Made by a program: the position numbers and the translations under genes
Shown: in pieces, positions 24,401-35,631 of the stretch
Numbering within the stretch: the stretch's first letter is position 1
How the letters are laid out: every line of letters starts with the position of its first letter
Source of the DNA: Pleurostoma richardsiae
Lineage: Eukaryota > Ascomycota > Sordariomycetes > Calosphaeriales > Pleurostomataceae
NCBI GenBank assembly: GCA_030052745.1
Contig: JANBVO010000002.1
Span: 1,364,001-1,428,000, forward strand
Reading direction: 5' to 3'
DNA length: 64,000 nt
Notes under the pieces: model-generated
Database searches by the model: none
Told to the model about the DNA's origin: nothing
Seen by the model: the letters and a program-made list of their open reading frames with translations, nothing else

Positions 24401-26971
24401 AACCCATCCATTTTGGATGGGCGTCTGGATGGCGCTCGTGAGGAAGATGAACAAAACTGGACCACCCAGCCTGGTGGTATGGAAGAGCATGATCAATATA
24501 CCCTTGACGACGTCCATGGCAAGCATAGCGGGCACAACCTAGGGCCTGCTGCAGCCGTGGGGGCCGCGGCTCTGGCCGCCGCGGCAGCTGGTGCCTCGCA
24601 CAGCCGTCAGCCCAGCCAGGAGCACGAGGAAGAATGGCAGCGGAACTCAGATGACCGGAAGCGAGATACTCTCGTCACCAACCCTTACGAAGGCGCGAGC
24701 CCCATCGTCAACCTTCCTGGGCTCAACGACCCTCTACTCGGTGGAGTCGATGACTATGACACTGGCGGCTATGGTGTCGGTTACAACGAGCGCAGTCCCG
24801 TGGGCCACAAGGTTGTTGACGAAGGATACATCTCCCAGGGTCCGAACAAGACACCTGACATGCAGGTGAAGGGAAAAGCCGTGGAGTTCAGCGACCAGCC
24901 GAACTTAGCTGGGGTCGAGGATCCGTTCTACACCGGTCCCAAGCACACCAGGCATCTTAGCGGGATGTCTCAAGGCATGGCGTCGCCTCTCTACGATGCG
25001 GCAACGGGGACCGGAATCGACCGTATCGAGTCCAAGGACATCATCGCTTTGATGCAGCATGTGAGTAGCCCATGGCCCTGTTCTTTTGTACATGGATGAT
25101 CTGACTAATTTGTTGCAGCTCATGGTTCGCGACGCTCAGCGCAGTGCTCGGGATACCGAGATTCTCGTCACACTTGTTCGATCAGCTGCTGAGATGCGGA
25201 ACTCGTTCGAGGACATCAAGAGGCTCCTAGCTGATACAGAAGATGTCATCATTACTGAAGTCAAGGACAATACAGAGAAGACTGTGCAGCGAGCAATCGG
25301 AGGCCCGCGACCATTACCCGGCAGTGGTGCCAGATCGCTTCAGGGTGCAGGTTCCGTAGCTGGAACAGATGACCTGCGTGCGAAGAAACAGAACCTCTTC
25401 CGCAGAGCCCTAAAAGGCCTCAGCGCCAAGGGCACAAATGATCTGGGAAGAATAGAGGAAATGCTAATGCAGCTGCTCACGGAGGTGGATACTCTCAAGG
25501 CACAGACAGCGCCAGGGGCTAGCGCGAGCAACCAAGGCAACCAGTCTTACGACAACCTGCAGCCTGCTGTTCAATATGAGCAAGACCGCGGCTATGAGCC
25601 CGAGGGAAACGCGGGCACATCGACAGCGAGCCACGCAAGCCAGTCTGGACATCTCTCCATACCCCAGTCAAGGGGTACTTCTGCGAAGCAAGGCTATGTT
25701 GAGCGCAAGTTCTCTGACCACCGCATCAGTACCGTTCCGGAAGCCAACGAGGATGAGTATGACTATCATGGGCACCAGAGCAGTAGCCACCACGATAACC
25801 CAGATATGCTGCTGAGTCCAAATCATGATGTTCAGAGGGGCAGCTCGCTACCACTCGATACACCACCCCAGACTGCAGTTCCCGCGCAAGCGTCTCTTAG
25901 CAACGAGAACACTCCTCGCACGGAAAAAGGAAAGAAACACAAGTCTAGCGGCTCTTCTAGTTGGTTCCCGAAAATCTCGCGCTGGTCAGAGACAACTGCA
26001 TCAAGCGTTGGCAAGGCATTCCGCAGCAGCCGATCGAACAAGGATAATGATGGAAGCGACTTCCACCAACCCCCGTCGCGGTCCGGGTCAGATCTCGTGG
26101 CATATGACGACTATGACCACATGGATCCTTACGGTGACGACAAATTACACACCGGATTTTCTGAGACGGATCTACGCCAGCCGGCGGCTGGAGAGGCCAG
26201 CCCCATACCTCATCAGCCTCCGTTACCTGCCACTTACATGACTCCCGAGGATCCGAAATACAAGGCTCATCGCAATTCACTCAATCTCCAGCACCCACAG
26301 CCACGGCCGGGACAGACGGAGTTCTTCCGCACTACCCTTGAGAGCCAGGCCCAGGAATTCGACAGCCCGATGTCACCCAGATCTGCGGACTGGGCTGGGT
26401 CTGCTACCAGCCTTCACCGCTTCCCTGGTCAGAACCAACAGCGCTACAGCAACGGCACTGGAGGCGCAGGCGCAGGTGAAGAGAAGTATTGGGGTTCCTC
26501 CCCTGTGGTGGGCAGTTCGTCCCAGGCTCCCCCTAGGCCGCCGAAAGAGCCTCTTGACCCCTCCCAGCTTCGCCAGACGCCACCCAAGTCCAACAGGATC
26601 TCCAAGTTGCAGAAGTCGAGTCCTCTGCCATACCACAGCGTGGAGTCAGGGTACGGCACCGCGACCCATGGCGCTCCAAGCGTGAGCTACACAGGCAGCC
26701 CAAAGCTCGAGAATCGGAATTTGAGTGGCGCACTGGGTGTCCCGACTCGGCGGCCCAGCGGGCCGAGGGCCATGACGCCCAAGAGCGCGGGAAGCGTTGA
26801 CAGCAATGGTGAGGAGGGCGACAGCTCTGCTCGGCGGAGGAAGAGAGGTATGCCAGTACCTTACTCGGGCATTTTAGGCGCGTACAAGTTGCCACATGAT
26901 GAACAACGCAGCTAACCAGCTCGGCAGATACCTTTGGTACTCTCGCTTCGGATAACACAGACACCTTTTAG
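21440..26971 (+). CDS. Very long low-complexity protein, leashin/involucrin-repeat-like
   Basis: Three exons (21440-25060, 25119-26847, 26928-26971) give 1797 residues. The protein is Ser/Arg/Glu-rich and mostly disordered. It has a conserved helix LLETVEDAIRRLILPELNAL (from about residue 355) and four Ala/Gly-rich hydrophobic patches near 235, 467, 887 and 1034. A strongly conserved-looking helical block straddles the first intron (LMVRDAQRSARDTEILVTLV, then AAEMRNSFEDIKRLLADTED). Such architecture recalls fungal proteins annotated as involucrin-repeat, LEA-domain or leashin, some of which tether Woronin bodies at septal pores; that role is inferred by resemblance. I prefer a third exon, using donor GTATGC, branch GCTAAC and acceptor CAG, so that the C-terminus reads KRDTFGTLASDNTDTF. 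Reading through would instead stop at 26915. Confidence 0.8.
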
Positions 26972-28482
26972 ATGGTGTACACCGTCCGGGCCAGCCAAAT
27001 AAGAAAGTGTCGAAGTTGAATTTCCCCTCGCAGCTATGGGCTGCTGGATAGCCCCTGTTCATCCAACTCTCCACCCAAGCATTTCCGACACATTTTAATC
27101 ACGGCCGGATGATATGGCATAGCCCTGCGAAGTCTTTCTTTGTTTGCGGGGATATCAACTCTACGAAGCCCTTTATAGACATCAAATTTGGACAGTTTTT
27201 GAGGAGATGCTCGCTGCATGTAATCAAAGAAAAACTAGGAGAAGCTGACAAGGTCGGTATGGGCAAGACTTGGGCGAAGGGTCTGATGGTCGTCTCCGGG
27301 AGACAAGTGTGAGGAGAAGAAAGGTTGGGGAGCGATTTACAGCCAGGGACGTGTGTTGCCGATTTGCCCTGGCATGACCGGCGAGTTCGTGCTCGCCTTT
27401 ACGACAATCATGACCAAGACTTTCGATTCTACGATTGGTGTTAGGAAGGGACTGATGGAGACCGCTTAAGGAATGAGAAAGGTGAATAAGAGAAAAAGCT
27501 CGCTCCACCGGACTTTTGCTGTGTACCGCCGGACTTTCGTTGCTGAATCCAGTCTCCTCGAATTCAGGATTCCGGTGTGCCATGGGCAGCAGCAAGGGTT
27601 GACAGGTTGAAAAGGGACAATATCGTAATTCAGATCCACGACAAGCAAGCAAGAGGCTTCCTGGCAAGGACTGCGTTTCGAAACCCTGACCAATGGCGAA
27701 TTGTATGTATGTCTGTAATCAATGTCGGGGGACACATTTGGCATTTCTCTCGGAACCTCTATTCTTCCACGAGTACGGTGAAGCAAGTGGACTAACTGTC
27801 AGAACGTAACGCTTTCGATACGCAGCCAAAACATGTGAGTGATGATGCCGGCGCAGCCCGCCTGGGCTGTTGTTTTGTGATAGGACGACAGATAACAAAA
27901 GACCTGCGACAACTCCGTACACCCCAACTACATACCTACTATGACTTATCTGAAGGTGGTGGAAACAAGTGCTAGGCATTGTAGCCGCTTCTTGGCTATA
28001 GCAGTGGCGTCAGTCACGTCTCGGGAGCCGATGAGCTTAGCCAGCTCAGGCGGGTTTATCGGCCGCGTCCATAAACGCGACACGTCGCGAGGCCGTCTTC
28101 TGCACCACCTTAGACGGGGAAGATTAATCAGCAGCGCCATAAACGTCGTGATCCGACTGCTCTTTGTCCACTTGAGGCCTCTCCATTAGATTCCGCCGCC
28201 CGAGTCCGTCATGCTTATTTGTCATGCTCGGGGTTCGCGACATCAGACACGGAGGAATCTGGAGATGGGCCGGGGAGATGGTGTCCGGGCCAGGATGATG
28301 GCGGATAAGAAGCAGGTAGGAGCCGGGGCGAGAGAGTCTAGAACACGGATGGAGAAGCCACGAAGAAGTCTGCCGTCCTGCTTGCACGCGCCGGTACTCA
28401 CCTCTGCTGGCGATCAGTGCGTTATTACCTTCTGGTCATCCACCCTCAACCACCAGCACACGCTTCCACTGGAACAGTGAGA
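26972..28482. other. Intergenic region (1.5 kb)
   Basis: This holds the 3' UTR of the long protein gene and the promoter of the dehydrogenase. The ORFs here (up to 147 codons, 27224-27667 minus) overlap each other and show no recognisable features. Confidence 0.5.
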
Positions 28483-29347
28483 ATGGCACCTCCCATAGCC
28501 CTGATCTTCGGCTCCGGCGCCAACATCGGCGCCGCCGTGGCCAAGCGCTTCCTCTCCGCCGGCTACCGCGTCGCCACCGTGTCCCGCTCCGCGCCTTCGC
28601 CGCCCGCCCTCAGCGCCGACGGCCGGTCCCTCTCCGTGCGCGCCGACCTCGCCCAGCCGAGGCAGGTACCCGGGGTGTTCGCGGCCGCGGCGTCCGCGTG
28701 GCCGGACTCTGAGGTGGGCGTGGTGGTGTGGAACGCGGCTGGCCTGACGCCGCCGCCGCAGCAGGGCAACCTCTTCAGCGTGCCAGCGGAGGCGCTGGCG
28801 CGGGACCTGGATCTCATGGTGACGGCGCCGTTCGTGGCGGCGGGGGAGGCGTTCGGGCTGTGGACGAAGGAGGGTGGGAGGGGGAAGGGGGTGTTCGTCA
28901 TGACGGGGAACATGTTCGCCAAGGTGGTCGTGCCGCTGGAGAGGTTCACGACGCTGGGGGTGTCGAAGTCGGGCGCGGCGTACTGGGTCGCGGAGGCGGA
29001 CATGATCTACAGGGAGAAGGGGATACGGTGAGTTCTGGATCGCCTTTTCCCTTCTCTTCTCAACTAGACATTATTCACTTGCGGATAAAGAGCGGAGGCA
29101 GTCTGGACACTTGTCTAGGACGCCTTGGTTCTAATCCTCCCTCCGTCGCCCTGGTCTCTCTCGACTCTGCATGACTAATATGATGCAAAGCTTCTTCTAC
29201 GCCGACGAGCGCCAGGCTGACGGGAAGCCGATGAGCTCGACACCTGGCGCGGAGTCTCACGCCGAGATGTATCTCTACCTGGCGCAGGGGGCGACGGAGT
29301 TGCCGTCCTATGTGACCTTCGTGGATGGCAAATATGTCAAGTTCTGA
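28483..29347 (+). CDS. Atypical short-chain dehydrogenase/reductase-like protein
   Basis: Two exons (28483-29027, 29191-29347) give 233 residues. The 163-bp intron has donor GTGAGT, a CTAAT branch and acceptor AAG, the least typical splice site in this window. The Rossmann start ALIFGSGANIGAAVAKRF carries the dinucleotide-binding GxGxxIG at 10-16. WNAAG (about 83-87) corresponds to the SDR NNAG motif. The catalytic YxxxK is not intact: the matching segment reads TTLGVSK, with Leu158 where Tyr is expected and Lys162 kept, and the usual Ser region reads MTGN. The protein may be a divergent SDR subfamily using other residues, or a non-catalytic binder. Exon 1 is very GC-rich with strong third-position G/C bias, which explains the long shadow ORFs on other frames. 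Confidence 0.8.
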
Positions 29348-32300
29348 CTGAGGAAGAGCAGCAGGGAAGGAATTTCTTCAGGGGTATCGCAGGGAACTCA
29401 TGTCGTCTCGCCCACGGTCCACAGTGCCCTAAGGGCGTCCCGGGAGTTGTTGAAGCCGGGCTATCGTCATGGTATAGTAGATATAACGCTTTCTTCATGG
29501 ACCATTGCTTTGCGTGCTTTTGTGAAAGCATGAATATGGACTTTTCGTTGGGGCTTAGGACCATTGGGGAAGTCGACTCGTTCACGGATCACACAGGACT
29601 GGGATAAGTTCGCAGGAGGACTCTTGAGGACAATGCGCCCGTCGGGACGAGGAGCAATAGCGAAACACGCAAGACACGTTTCGTGATACTCGGCTCTCAT
29701 TGCGTCGTCTCCTCAGCGAGATTAATGCCCCAGCCAGAGTATTACCATAACCTATTAATTACCTAATTCCCCCGCGCCGGAGGCAGTCCTAGGCTCGGGT
29801 AGCCGTTTCTGGGGAAGGACGATGCCGCCCACAAGGTGTCCGCAGTGCCTCCTTAGGTGAGGCGGGAGAGGACACGCCAGGGGAGACTTGTACGTAATGA
29901 GACGGCTTGTCATGCATTGGTAGGGTGGTCCCATTTGCGGTACCCCAGCTTTTTCCAAGCACTATTTCCACCGCCATGACAGTCCGGCGGAGCCAGCAAG
30001 CCGATCCCGTTTCTCATCCCCTGGCCTAGATGAGATGATGTTGTCGGAGCATCTGTCAGGTGATTCATCGAGCGAGTATCAGCAAAAACAAAAGTCGTGA
30101 TGAAAGAAGGATGCGATGTCGGAGGCATCAAGAGGGCTCGGAGGCTGGAATAAGGCGAGGGTTTGCCTCTGCCGCAGCCAGCTGTCAGGAGGTTTCTCGT
30201 CGATGACCGCTGCGTCATGCGGAGAGGAGTTCCGAAACAGGAAGTTAGCTGAGTTGGACGGCTGCCGCTATTAGCTGGGGCAACCTCCTGACAGGGTCCC
30301 GTGAATTTGTGAGGAGATACGAGGCCCCATAGGCCTGATCTTTCTCAGCTCTGGCGCGACGAGCGCCGACTTGCGCCCGTGGCTTGCTTTCGGAGAGCGC
30401 TCTGCACCGCAGGAGCTTGAAGAACCGCCCGGTTGCCCGGCTGCCCGGCCCCAAAAGTGGATGCGGCGGAAGATGGTGTTTTGCGGAGAAGGAGAGCTAG
30501 CCAATGCAGGCCAACTAGGCAAGGTTACGTGCAGCTAGTGCCGATCGTCCTCGTCACGCTGCTCTAGACCTCCCGTGTGCGGCTGGATGGTACCATAGCT
30601 AGACAAAGTACTCTGTAGGGTAGTCCATTCGATTTTGAGCTCCTCGTTCCAACATCGGAAGTACGTCCCCTATACGCTCCGTCCCAGATCCAAGAGCACC
30701 AACTTGAACCAGGTGACCACCGGGCGTGCCAACGCCGAGAGCGTTGGTGCTATACCGCCCAGGTAGAGAGCAAGGTACCGCCCCGTCCAGACTCATCAGC
30801 GGGCTACGGACTGCGTAATGCCAACCGTGCTAGCGGCGACACCTCAAGTTGAGCCTGTGAACCAACCGACCAGACAGTGAGAAGCTCAGGCGTGCTATAT
30901 CCACTGGCGGAGCACAATTCCCATCATTGATTGCGACGGTCACGTCAACGGAAAGGGCGGAACGAGAGAAACTCTAACCGGCCAGCGCGGAGTCGTCGCC
31001 CGTCAAATCAAGGCCGTCCGGAAGGGGCGGTGCCTTGCGTGAAAGGAGACGGCGATGGCGACAACAGGCGGTCGAGCGTTCATGACCCGTGGACCTCCAG
31101 AGCTGCCGGCACAACCTCCCAGGGCCGCCAGGGCATTACGCGCTGCGACGTATGGCCCCTGTCACCGCCAACGTCTGACTCTAATTGCCCCGTACGACAG
31201 CGTGTCGCGGTCGGTACCTGCATCGATCGATCAGCCCGCCGGAGAAAACATGTTGTCTGTCCGCCCAGGCTGGCTGGCCAGGCATAGAGCACAAGTACTG
31301 CCCCCAGCGACGGAATATGCGGGAGTGACAAGCGATGGCATCATTCCTGGGCGTGACTAACAGGTGTCGCAGGTGCGGCCACAAGGGGCAAACTATGGGG
31401 TAATTGTTAGCTACTGGAAACAGGGCCTGGCGGCCTCGTGACGGGCACCGATGGCCCTTTGCTGGCTGTGGCAGCTTTCTTTCACGTAACGGTATGGTAA
31501 TGGCTGGATCACGCGCGAGCCGACCAGCGCGAGGCCCATGCCGTTAACTGCTAAGCGCCAGCTCGGTACTCCAGGCGTTGAGAAGGGAAAACTTTTTTTG
31601 TTCCTTTTTTGTCTTGATTTTTCCTGCTCCAGTTGCTTGGCAGCTGTCCGCGCCTGGAACGGGCCAGATGGGCCAATGTCGCTGGTGTCATAGACCGTCT
31701 GGCACTTTTTTTTCCTGCTATTTTTTTCACCTGCCAGGTGGAAACTTCGTGTACCTTCTCCACATTCTACCAGCAAATTCGCCATGTATCCGCAGTGTAT
31801 CAGTCATTCTACCGAAGGTAGGCGAGGCGCGTGGCATCAGCTGGCCACCAAAGCTTCAGGGCGCTCAGCAATGCTCAGGTACCTTCCAGCAAACAAATTT
31901 TTCATGTCTTGCGCTATCGCCAAAGTACCTTCCCCTGGCACGCCCCAAGTTGGTCATGCGGCCCTGTCTTGTTGAGCAGGTACCTAAGTTTAGGTAGCCG
32001 GTAGCAGCGTGGTGCATGTCACTCCATACCTCCCGTCTCCTCCACCTCGTCACCTCGTCACCTCCCTCGGCTTCCCATCAAGGTTCCATCAGCCCTGGGA
32101 GACGCGGATGGAATTATGGAAATTCTCTGACCAAGCACTACCACACGGCCCGCCGCGCAAGGGGCGCTTGTGTGACGAGGCAGCTCTGTTGTGTCATCCC
32201 TCTGCCGTTGTACCCTCCCCTCCCCTAGCAAACGGGTATAATAGGCCTTTGCCCCTTTCCGTGGTGCTACTGAACAATGGAAGCTCCCCATCTCAGCCCA

Positions 32301-32446
32301 AGAAAGAACAAAGCAAAGCCTTACCGGCCTCACCTGAACCCAAAGGAAAGATCTAATCTCGCATAAGCGGACCTGAGTCCGTGTTGCCTTACACCATCAT
32401 CACGAGAGCAAGAACTCCCATTACACCACCACCTCAGCCAACAGAT
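29348..32446. other. Intergenic region (3.1 kb)
   Basis: No gene is supported. The ORFs are short, overlapping and without recognisable features. The plus strand carries T-rich tracts at about 31591-31727. A near-perfect hairpin, TACCTAA-GT-TTAGGTA, lies at 31981-31996. The right end is pyrimidine-rich and fits the leader of the Par32-like gene. Confidence 0.5.
31981..31996. repeat. Hairpin TACCTAAGTTTAGGTA
   Basis: Two perfect 7-bp arms, TACCTAA and TTAGGTA, flank a 2-nt GT spacer. The word is related to the TACCTAGGTA palindrome found elsewhere in the window and lies about 450 bp upstream of the Par32-like start. Confidence 0.6.
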
Positions 32447-32932
32447 ATGCCCGCCATGTACACCATCACCGAGCCGCACCCCACCGTCCCCAAGAACACC
32501 TACACACACTCCGGCCGCGGCGGCGCCGGCAACACCTTCCGCGTGTCCGCCACCTCGCCGCCCGCCGGCGTGCCCACTCGCGTCGTCTCTAACACGCCCT
32601 CGGCCGCGGCATCCTACCAGTCCACCGGCCGGTTCTACAGCGGCCGGGGCGGCGCGGGCAACGCCCACCCGGCCGCCGACCGGCCCGTGCTGTCCTTCGA
32701 CGAGGAGTACGCCAGGGGCGTGCGCGAGCAGGTCTCCACCACGGGCCACGTCGGCCGGGGCGGCGCCGGGAACACCTTCGGCGCCCCGCCCAAGCAGCAC
32801 CGCAAGCAGAGCAACGCGTCGGTGGCCTCCGGCAGCAGCGAGCTGGCCCGGACCGAGAGCGCGTCGTCGACGGGCAGCGTCCGATCTGGGTTCTGGGGGC
32901 GGCTGAGCATCGGGAGCTTGGGCCACCGCTGA
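32447..32932 (+). CDS. Par32-like DUF3602 protein with GRGGAGN repeats
   Basis: This single exon encodes 161 residues. Starts at 32447 and 32456 are both possible, and I give the first ATG. Three copies of the signature GRGGAGN are visible: SGRGGAGNTF (about 23-32), SGRGGAGNAH and VGRGGAGNTF. Low-complexity Ser/Thr-rich sequence joins them, and the tail is RSGFWGRLSIGSLGHR. This repeat defines the family of yeast Par32, which is phosphorylated after rapamycin treatment and restrains ammonium transporters downstream of TORC1-Npr1. A matching role here is inference. The protein is probably disordered and heavily phosphorylated. The 219-codon antisense ORF is a shadow caused by high GC. Confidence 0.85.
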   Translation: MPAMYTITEPHPTVPKNTYTHSGRGGAGNTFRVSATSPPAGVPTRVVSNTPSAAASYQSTGRFYSGRGGAGNAHPAADRPVLSFDEEYARGVREQVSTTGHVGRGGAGNTFGAPPKQHRKQSNASVASGSSELARTESASSTGSVRSGFWGRLSIGSLGHR

Positions 32933-33803
32933 GGTCTTGACTCCTCGGCCATCCTTTTTGCTCATGATGGTGCCCGGCTCTTCAGACATGACGAAGTAGT
33001 CTGACGGCCTACTGCATGCTCTCTCATCGACGGTTGCATTCTTGTTTCTTGCGAGGCGTTACCGGAAACCCCAGCATTATGTCCCATGGAAAAGGGGCAA
33101 TAATTCGACATGACTTTTTTTTCTTTATCAATGCTACGACTCACTATATCACGACACTCAAAAAAAGGTGCTGGACTTGTTTTGACGAGAGCGACACTTG
33201 GGGCCTCAGAGCAAAAAGGGAAAAAAAAGCTCGGACATGTTCCTCCCCCCTGGCTGGCAGACTCCAGGGGCAGAGAGGATCGTCATGCATATTTGATGCA
33301 ATGGACGGGCGTGTTTTTTTTAAAATGTTCTGGTGAACTTCGGTTTAGATACCCCCCAAAAAGCGATAACAGCGAAATGGTCTTTTGCTTGGAAGGAGTC
33401 CTGAAACGGATTCCGGGATTTGTATTTCGAGACGGACCATAATAGGGACGCAACATCTTCTCTCAGCCCTCGGGCTTCAGAGAGGGTGAAATATAAACAC
33501 TTTCAAACACTACTGAATAATCTCTCCTGTGCGCCATGCATTGTGTCTGTGAAATGAAGACTCATCCGTCGCCATTGATGGTCAACATATGGGTATCATC
33601 ACATTCTCTACCTACACACCCAGATAGAAGAATCATTCCGGTGCAACGGACGCATAGATGTCGGGCTCCGTGGGCTCCCTCGCTGGATCTCTCACTCCCT
33701 TGCTTTTCGTCCGGCGTACTCACAGATGCCGTCATGTATCGCCCTCACCCTAGTATACAGGTTCGTTCGTAGCAATATCTGCCTTGAATGGTGCAACCTC
33801 CTC
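32933..33803. other. Convergent 3' intergenic region
   Basis: This lies between the stops of the Par32-like gene and ARP1 and should carry both 3' UTRs. It includes A- and T-runs around 33110-33230 and the 14-nt word TACGACTCACTATA (33135-33148). No gene is seen. Confidence 0.55.
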
Positions 33804-35148
33804 CTACGTGAATTTCGTGTGGATGATATCTGGGTTTTCGTGCCAGTCATCGATGCTAACCCACATCTAGTAAGAAGCGAAGTGTCGGTTAGCCGCTCGT
33901 ACCTAGGAGGAGTGATGCAATAGGTAGAACTCAAGATTGCCTCATACCTTTCTGAACGTGCTCAGCCCCGCCAGGATGCTGCCGCCGATCCAGGTTGAAT
34001 ACTTGCGCTCCGGTGGTGCGAAGATCTTGATTCTCATGTCCTTGACCGCCAGCTTCTGCACCTCTGTGAGCAGCCTGTCTCCGAAGCCCTTGGTGAGGGT
34101 GCTGCCGCCCGATAGCACGATGTTGGAGTAGAGCGCCTTCCGTAGGTCTAGGTCCGTCCTGTTGATGGCATCCACGACGATCTGGTGAACGCCGGGGTAC
34201 TCCAGCCCAATTATCTCCGGGTCGAAGAGGATCTCCGGCGCCCTGAACCGTTCGGGTCCGACCTGTGCGTCACTTAGCTTCGGGGTCCCATCTTCATATT
34301 CCAACCCGTCCTCAGTCTTACCTTAAGCTTATTGCCGTCCGGCAAGACGTACTCCGCGATCTTTCCCTGGTCCATCTTGGCGGCCGCCCACTCCTTCTCC
34401 TCCTTGCGCGGGTCGTGCGCGACGTACGTGACCGCCTCCTTGATCAGCCTCACCACCTCTTTCTCCGCGCTCGTGTGGAAGATGTAACCGCTCTTCCGCA
34501 GCAGCGTCTGCAGGTACTCTGTAATATCTCGCCCTGCGACGTCGATGCGCTGTATGCTGTTGGTGATGGCGAAGCCCTCGTACACTGGAACCGCGTGCGA
34601 CACTCCGTCGCCGGCGTCGAGCACGATACCCGTCGTTCGCCCCGAGGCGTAGAGTGAGAGCACGGCCTGGATGGAGGTGTAGAGGGCGGGCACGTTGAAA
34701 GTCTCGAAGAGGATCTGGGCAGCGGTGTCACGGTTGCTGCGGGGGTTTAGGGGCGGCTCCGTGAGCAGGACGGGGTGCTGCATGTCACAACAGTCAGTCA
34801 GCTTCCACTCTTACGGGAAGCACACACGATTATCCTCACTTCTTCGCTCAGGGTTTTCAGCCCTTCATCGTATACGTATCCCCATATCTTCTCCATGTCA
34901 TCCCAGTCAGTGACGATGCCGTGCTCGAGCGGGTAGCGGATCTTGAGCAGGCCTCGCAGCTCCGTCGCCGCCCTCTGGCCGATGAAGACCTCACCCTCCA
35001 GGGCGCCCGCCAGTACTCTGAGGTGCTTCGGCCGCCCGACGAAGGAGGGGAAGTAGCATTTCGGCAGGTCGTCCCCGGCAAAGCCCGCGCGGATGGTACC
35101 CGAGCCGTTGTCGAGCACTATGGGCGCGTTGTGCAGCGATTCCGCCAT
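33804..35148 (-). CDS. ARP1: ARP1 (centractin), dynactin filament subunit
   Basis: Four exons (35148-34840, 34777-34322, 34262-33948, 33866-33804) join in frame to 380 residues, the length I recall for Neurospora RO-4. Actin-fold signatures are clear: the phosphate-binding loop [18 protein letters not shown] at the start, [20 protein letters not shown] in the second nucleotide loop, and [18 protein letters not shown] near the end. The last 20-codon exon encodes [20 protein letters not shown]. The centractin-type segments [20 protein letters not shown] and [20 protein letters not shown] separate it from conventional actin. ARP1 polymerises into the short filament of dynactin that links dynein to cargo; in moulds its loss gives ropy hyphae and nuclear distribution defects. 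Introns are 62, 59 and 81 bp. Confidence 0.97.
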
Positions 35149-35615
35149 CTTGGTCCTCGACGGCGAAGGATCTGCCGCGCGGTTGACACGTTCGTACGCA
35201 AGCCCCTAGCAATGCCACGGCTTTCTCGTTCGATTTGACTCGTGCCGGGAGGGTTGACCCCCCTTTGGTTCTTCGCCCAAGCCTGGAGCTCAAAGCTAGG
35301 CCAGCGTGTCTCTGCAGCCTGTCGAGAAGTTCTATAGATCCAGATACGCGTTCATTTCGGGTCTCGAATTGTCGATGGAGCTCTGCTACACGTGAGTCTC
35401 GTTGTGGCCCTTCCTGGAACGGTGCGTCGCTATTATTTTGCCCAGAAGAGCTCCAAGTCGTTGGATCGGGGGATTAAATTCAGGAGCTTCGCAACACGAC
35501 GCGATCCAACGTCTCTGGAAAGGGTGCTGCAGGGGCGTGCCGGCGCTAGCCTGAGTGGCACTAGCCTATTCAAGGCACGGGCCAAGCCGCTGACGGCTCT
35601 CCGATAACCGTATCT

Positions 35616-35631
35616 CTAACCCTAACCCCTA
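35616..35631. promoter_or_regulatory. Telobox-like CTAACCCTAACCCCTA
   Basis: Two units of the CCCTAA telomeric word lie about 470 bp upstream of the ARP1 start. Single teloboxes in fungal promoters can bind Tbf1/TRF-like Myb factors. Regulation of ARP1 by this site is speculative, and the array is too short to be a telomere relic with any confidence. Confidence 0.4.

Noticed and set aside
29127-29137. B-box-like word GGTTCTAATCC in the intron of the dehydrogenase gene
   Set aside because: One base off consensus, with no A-box or stem structure around it.
35616-35631. Interstitial telomere relic
   Set aside because: Only about two CCCTAA units; better read as a promoter telobox or chance.
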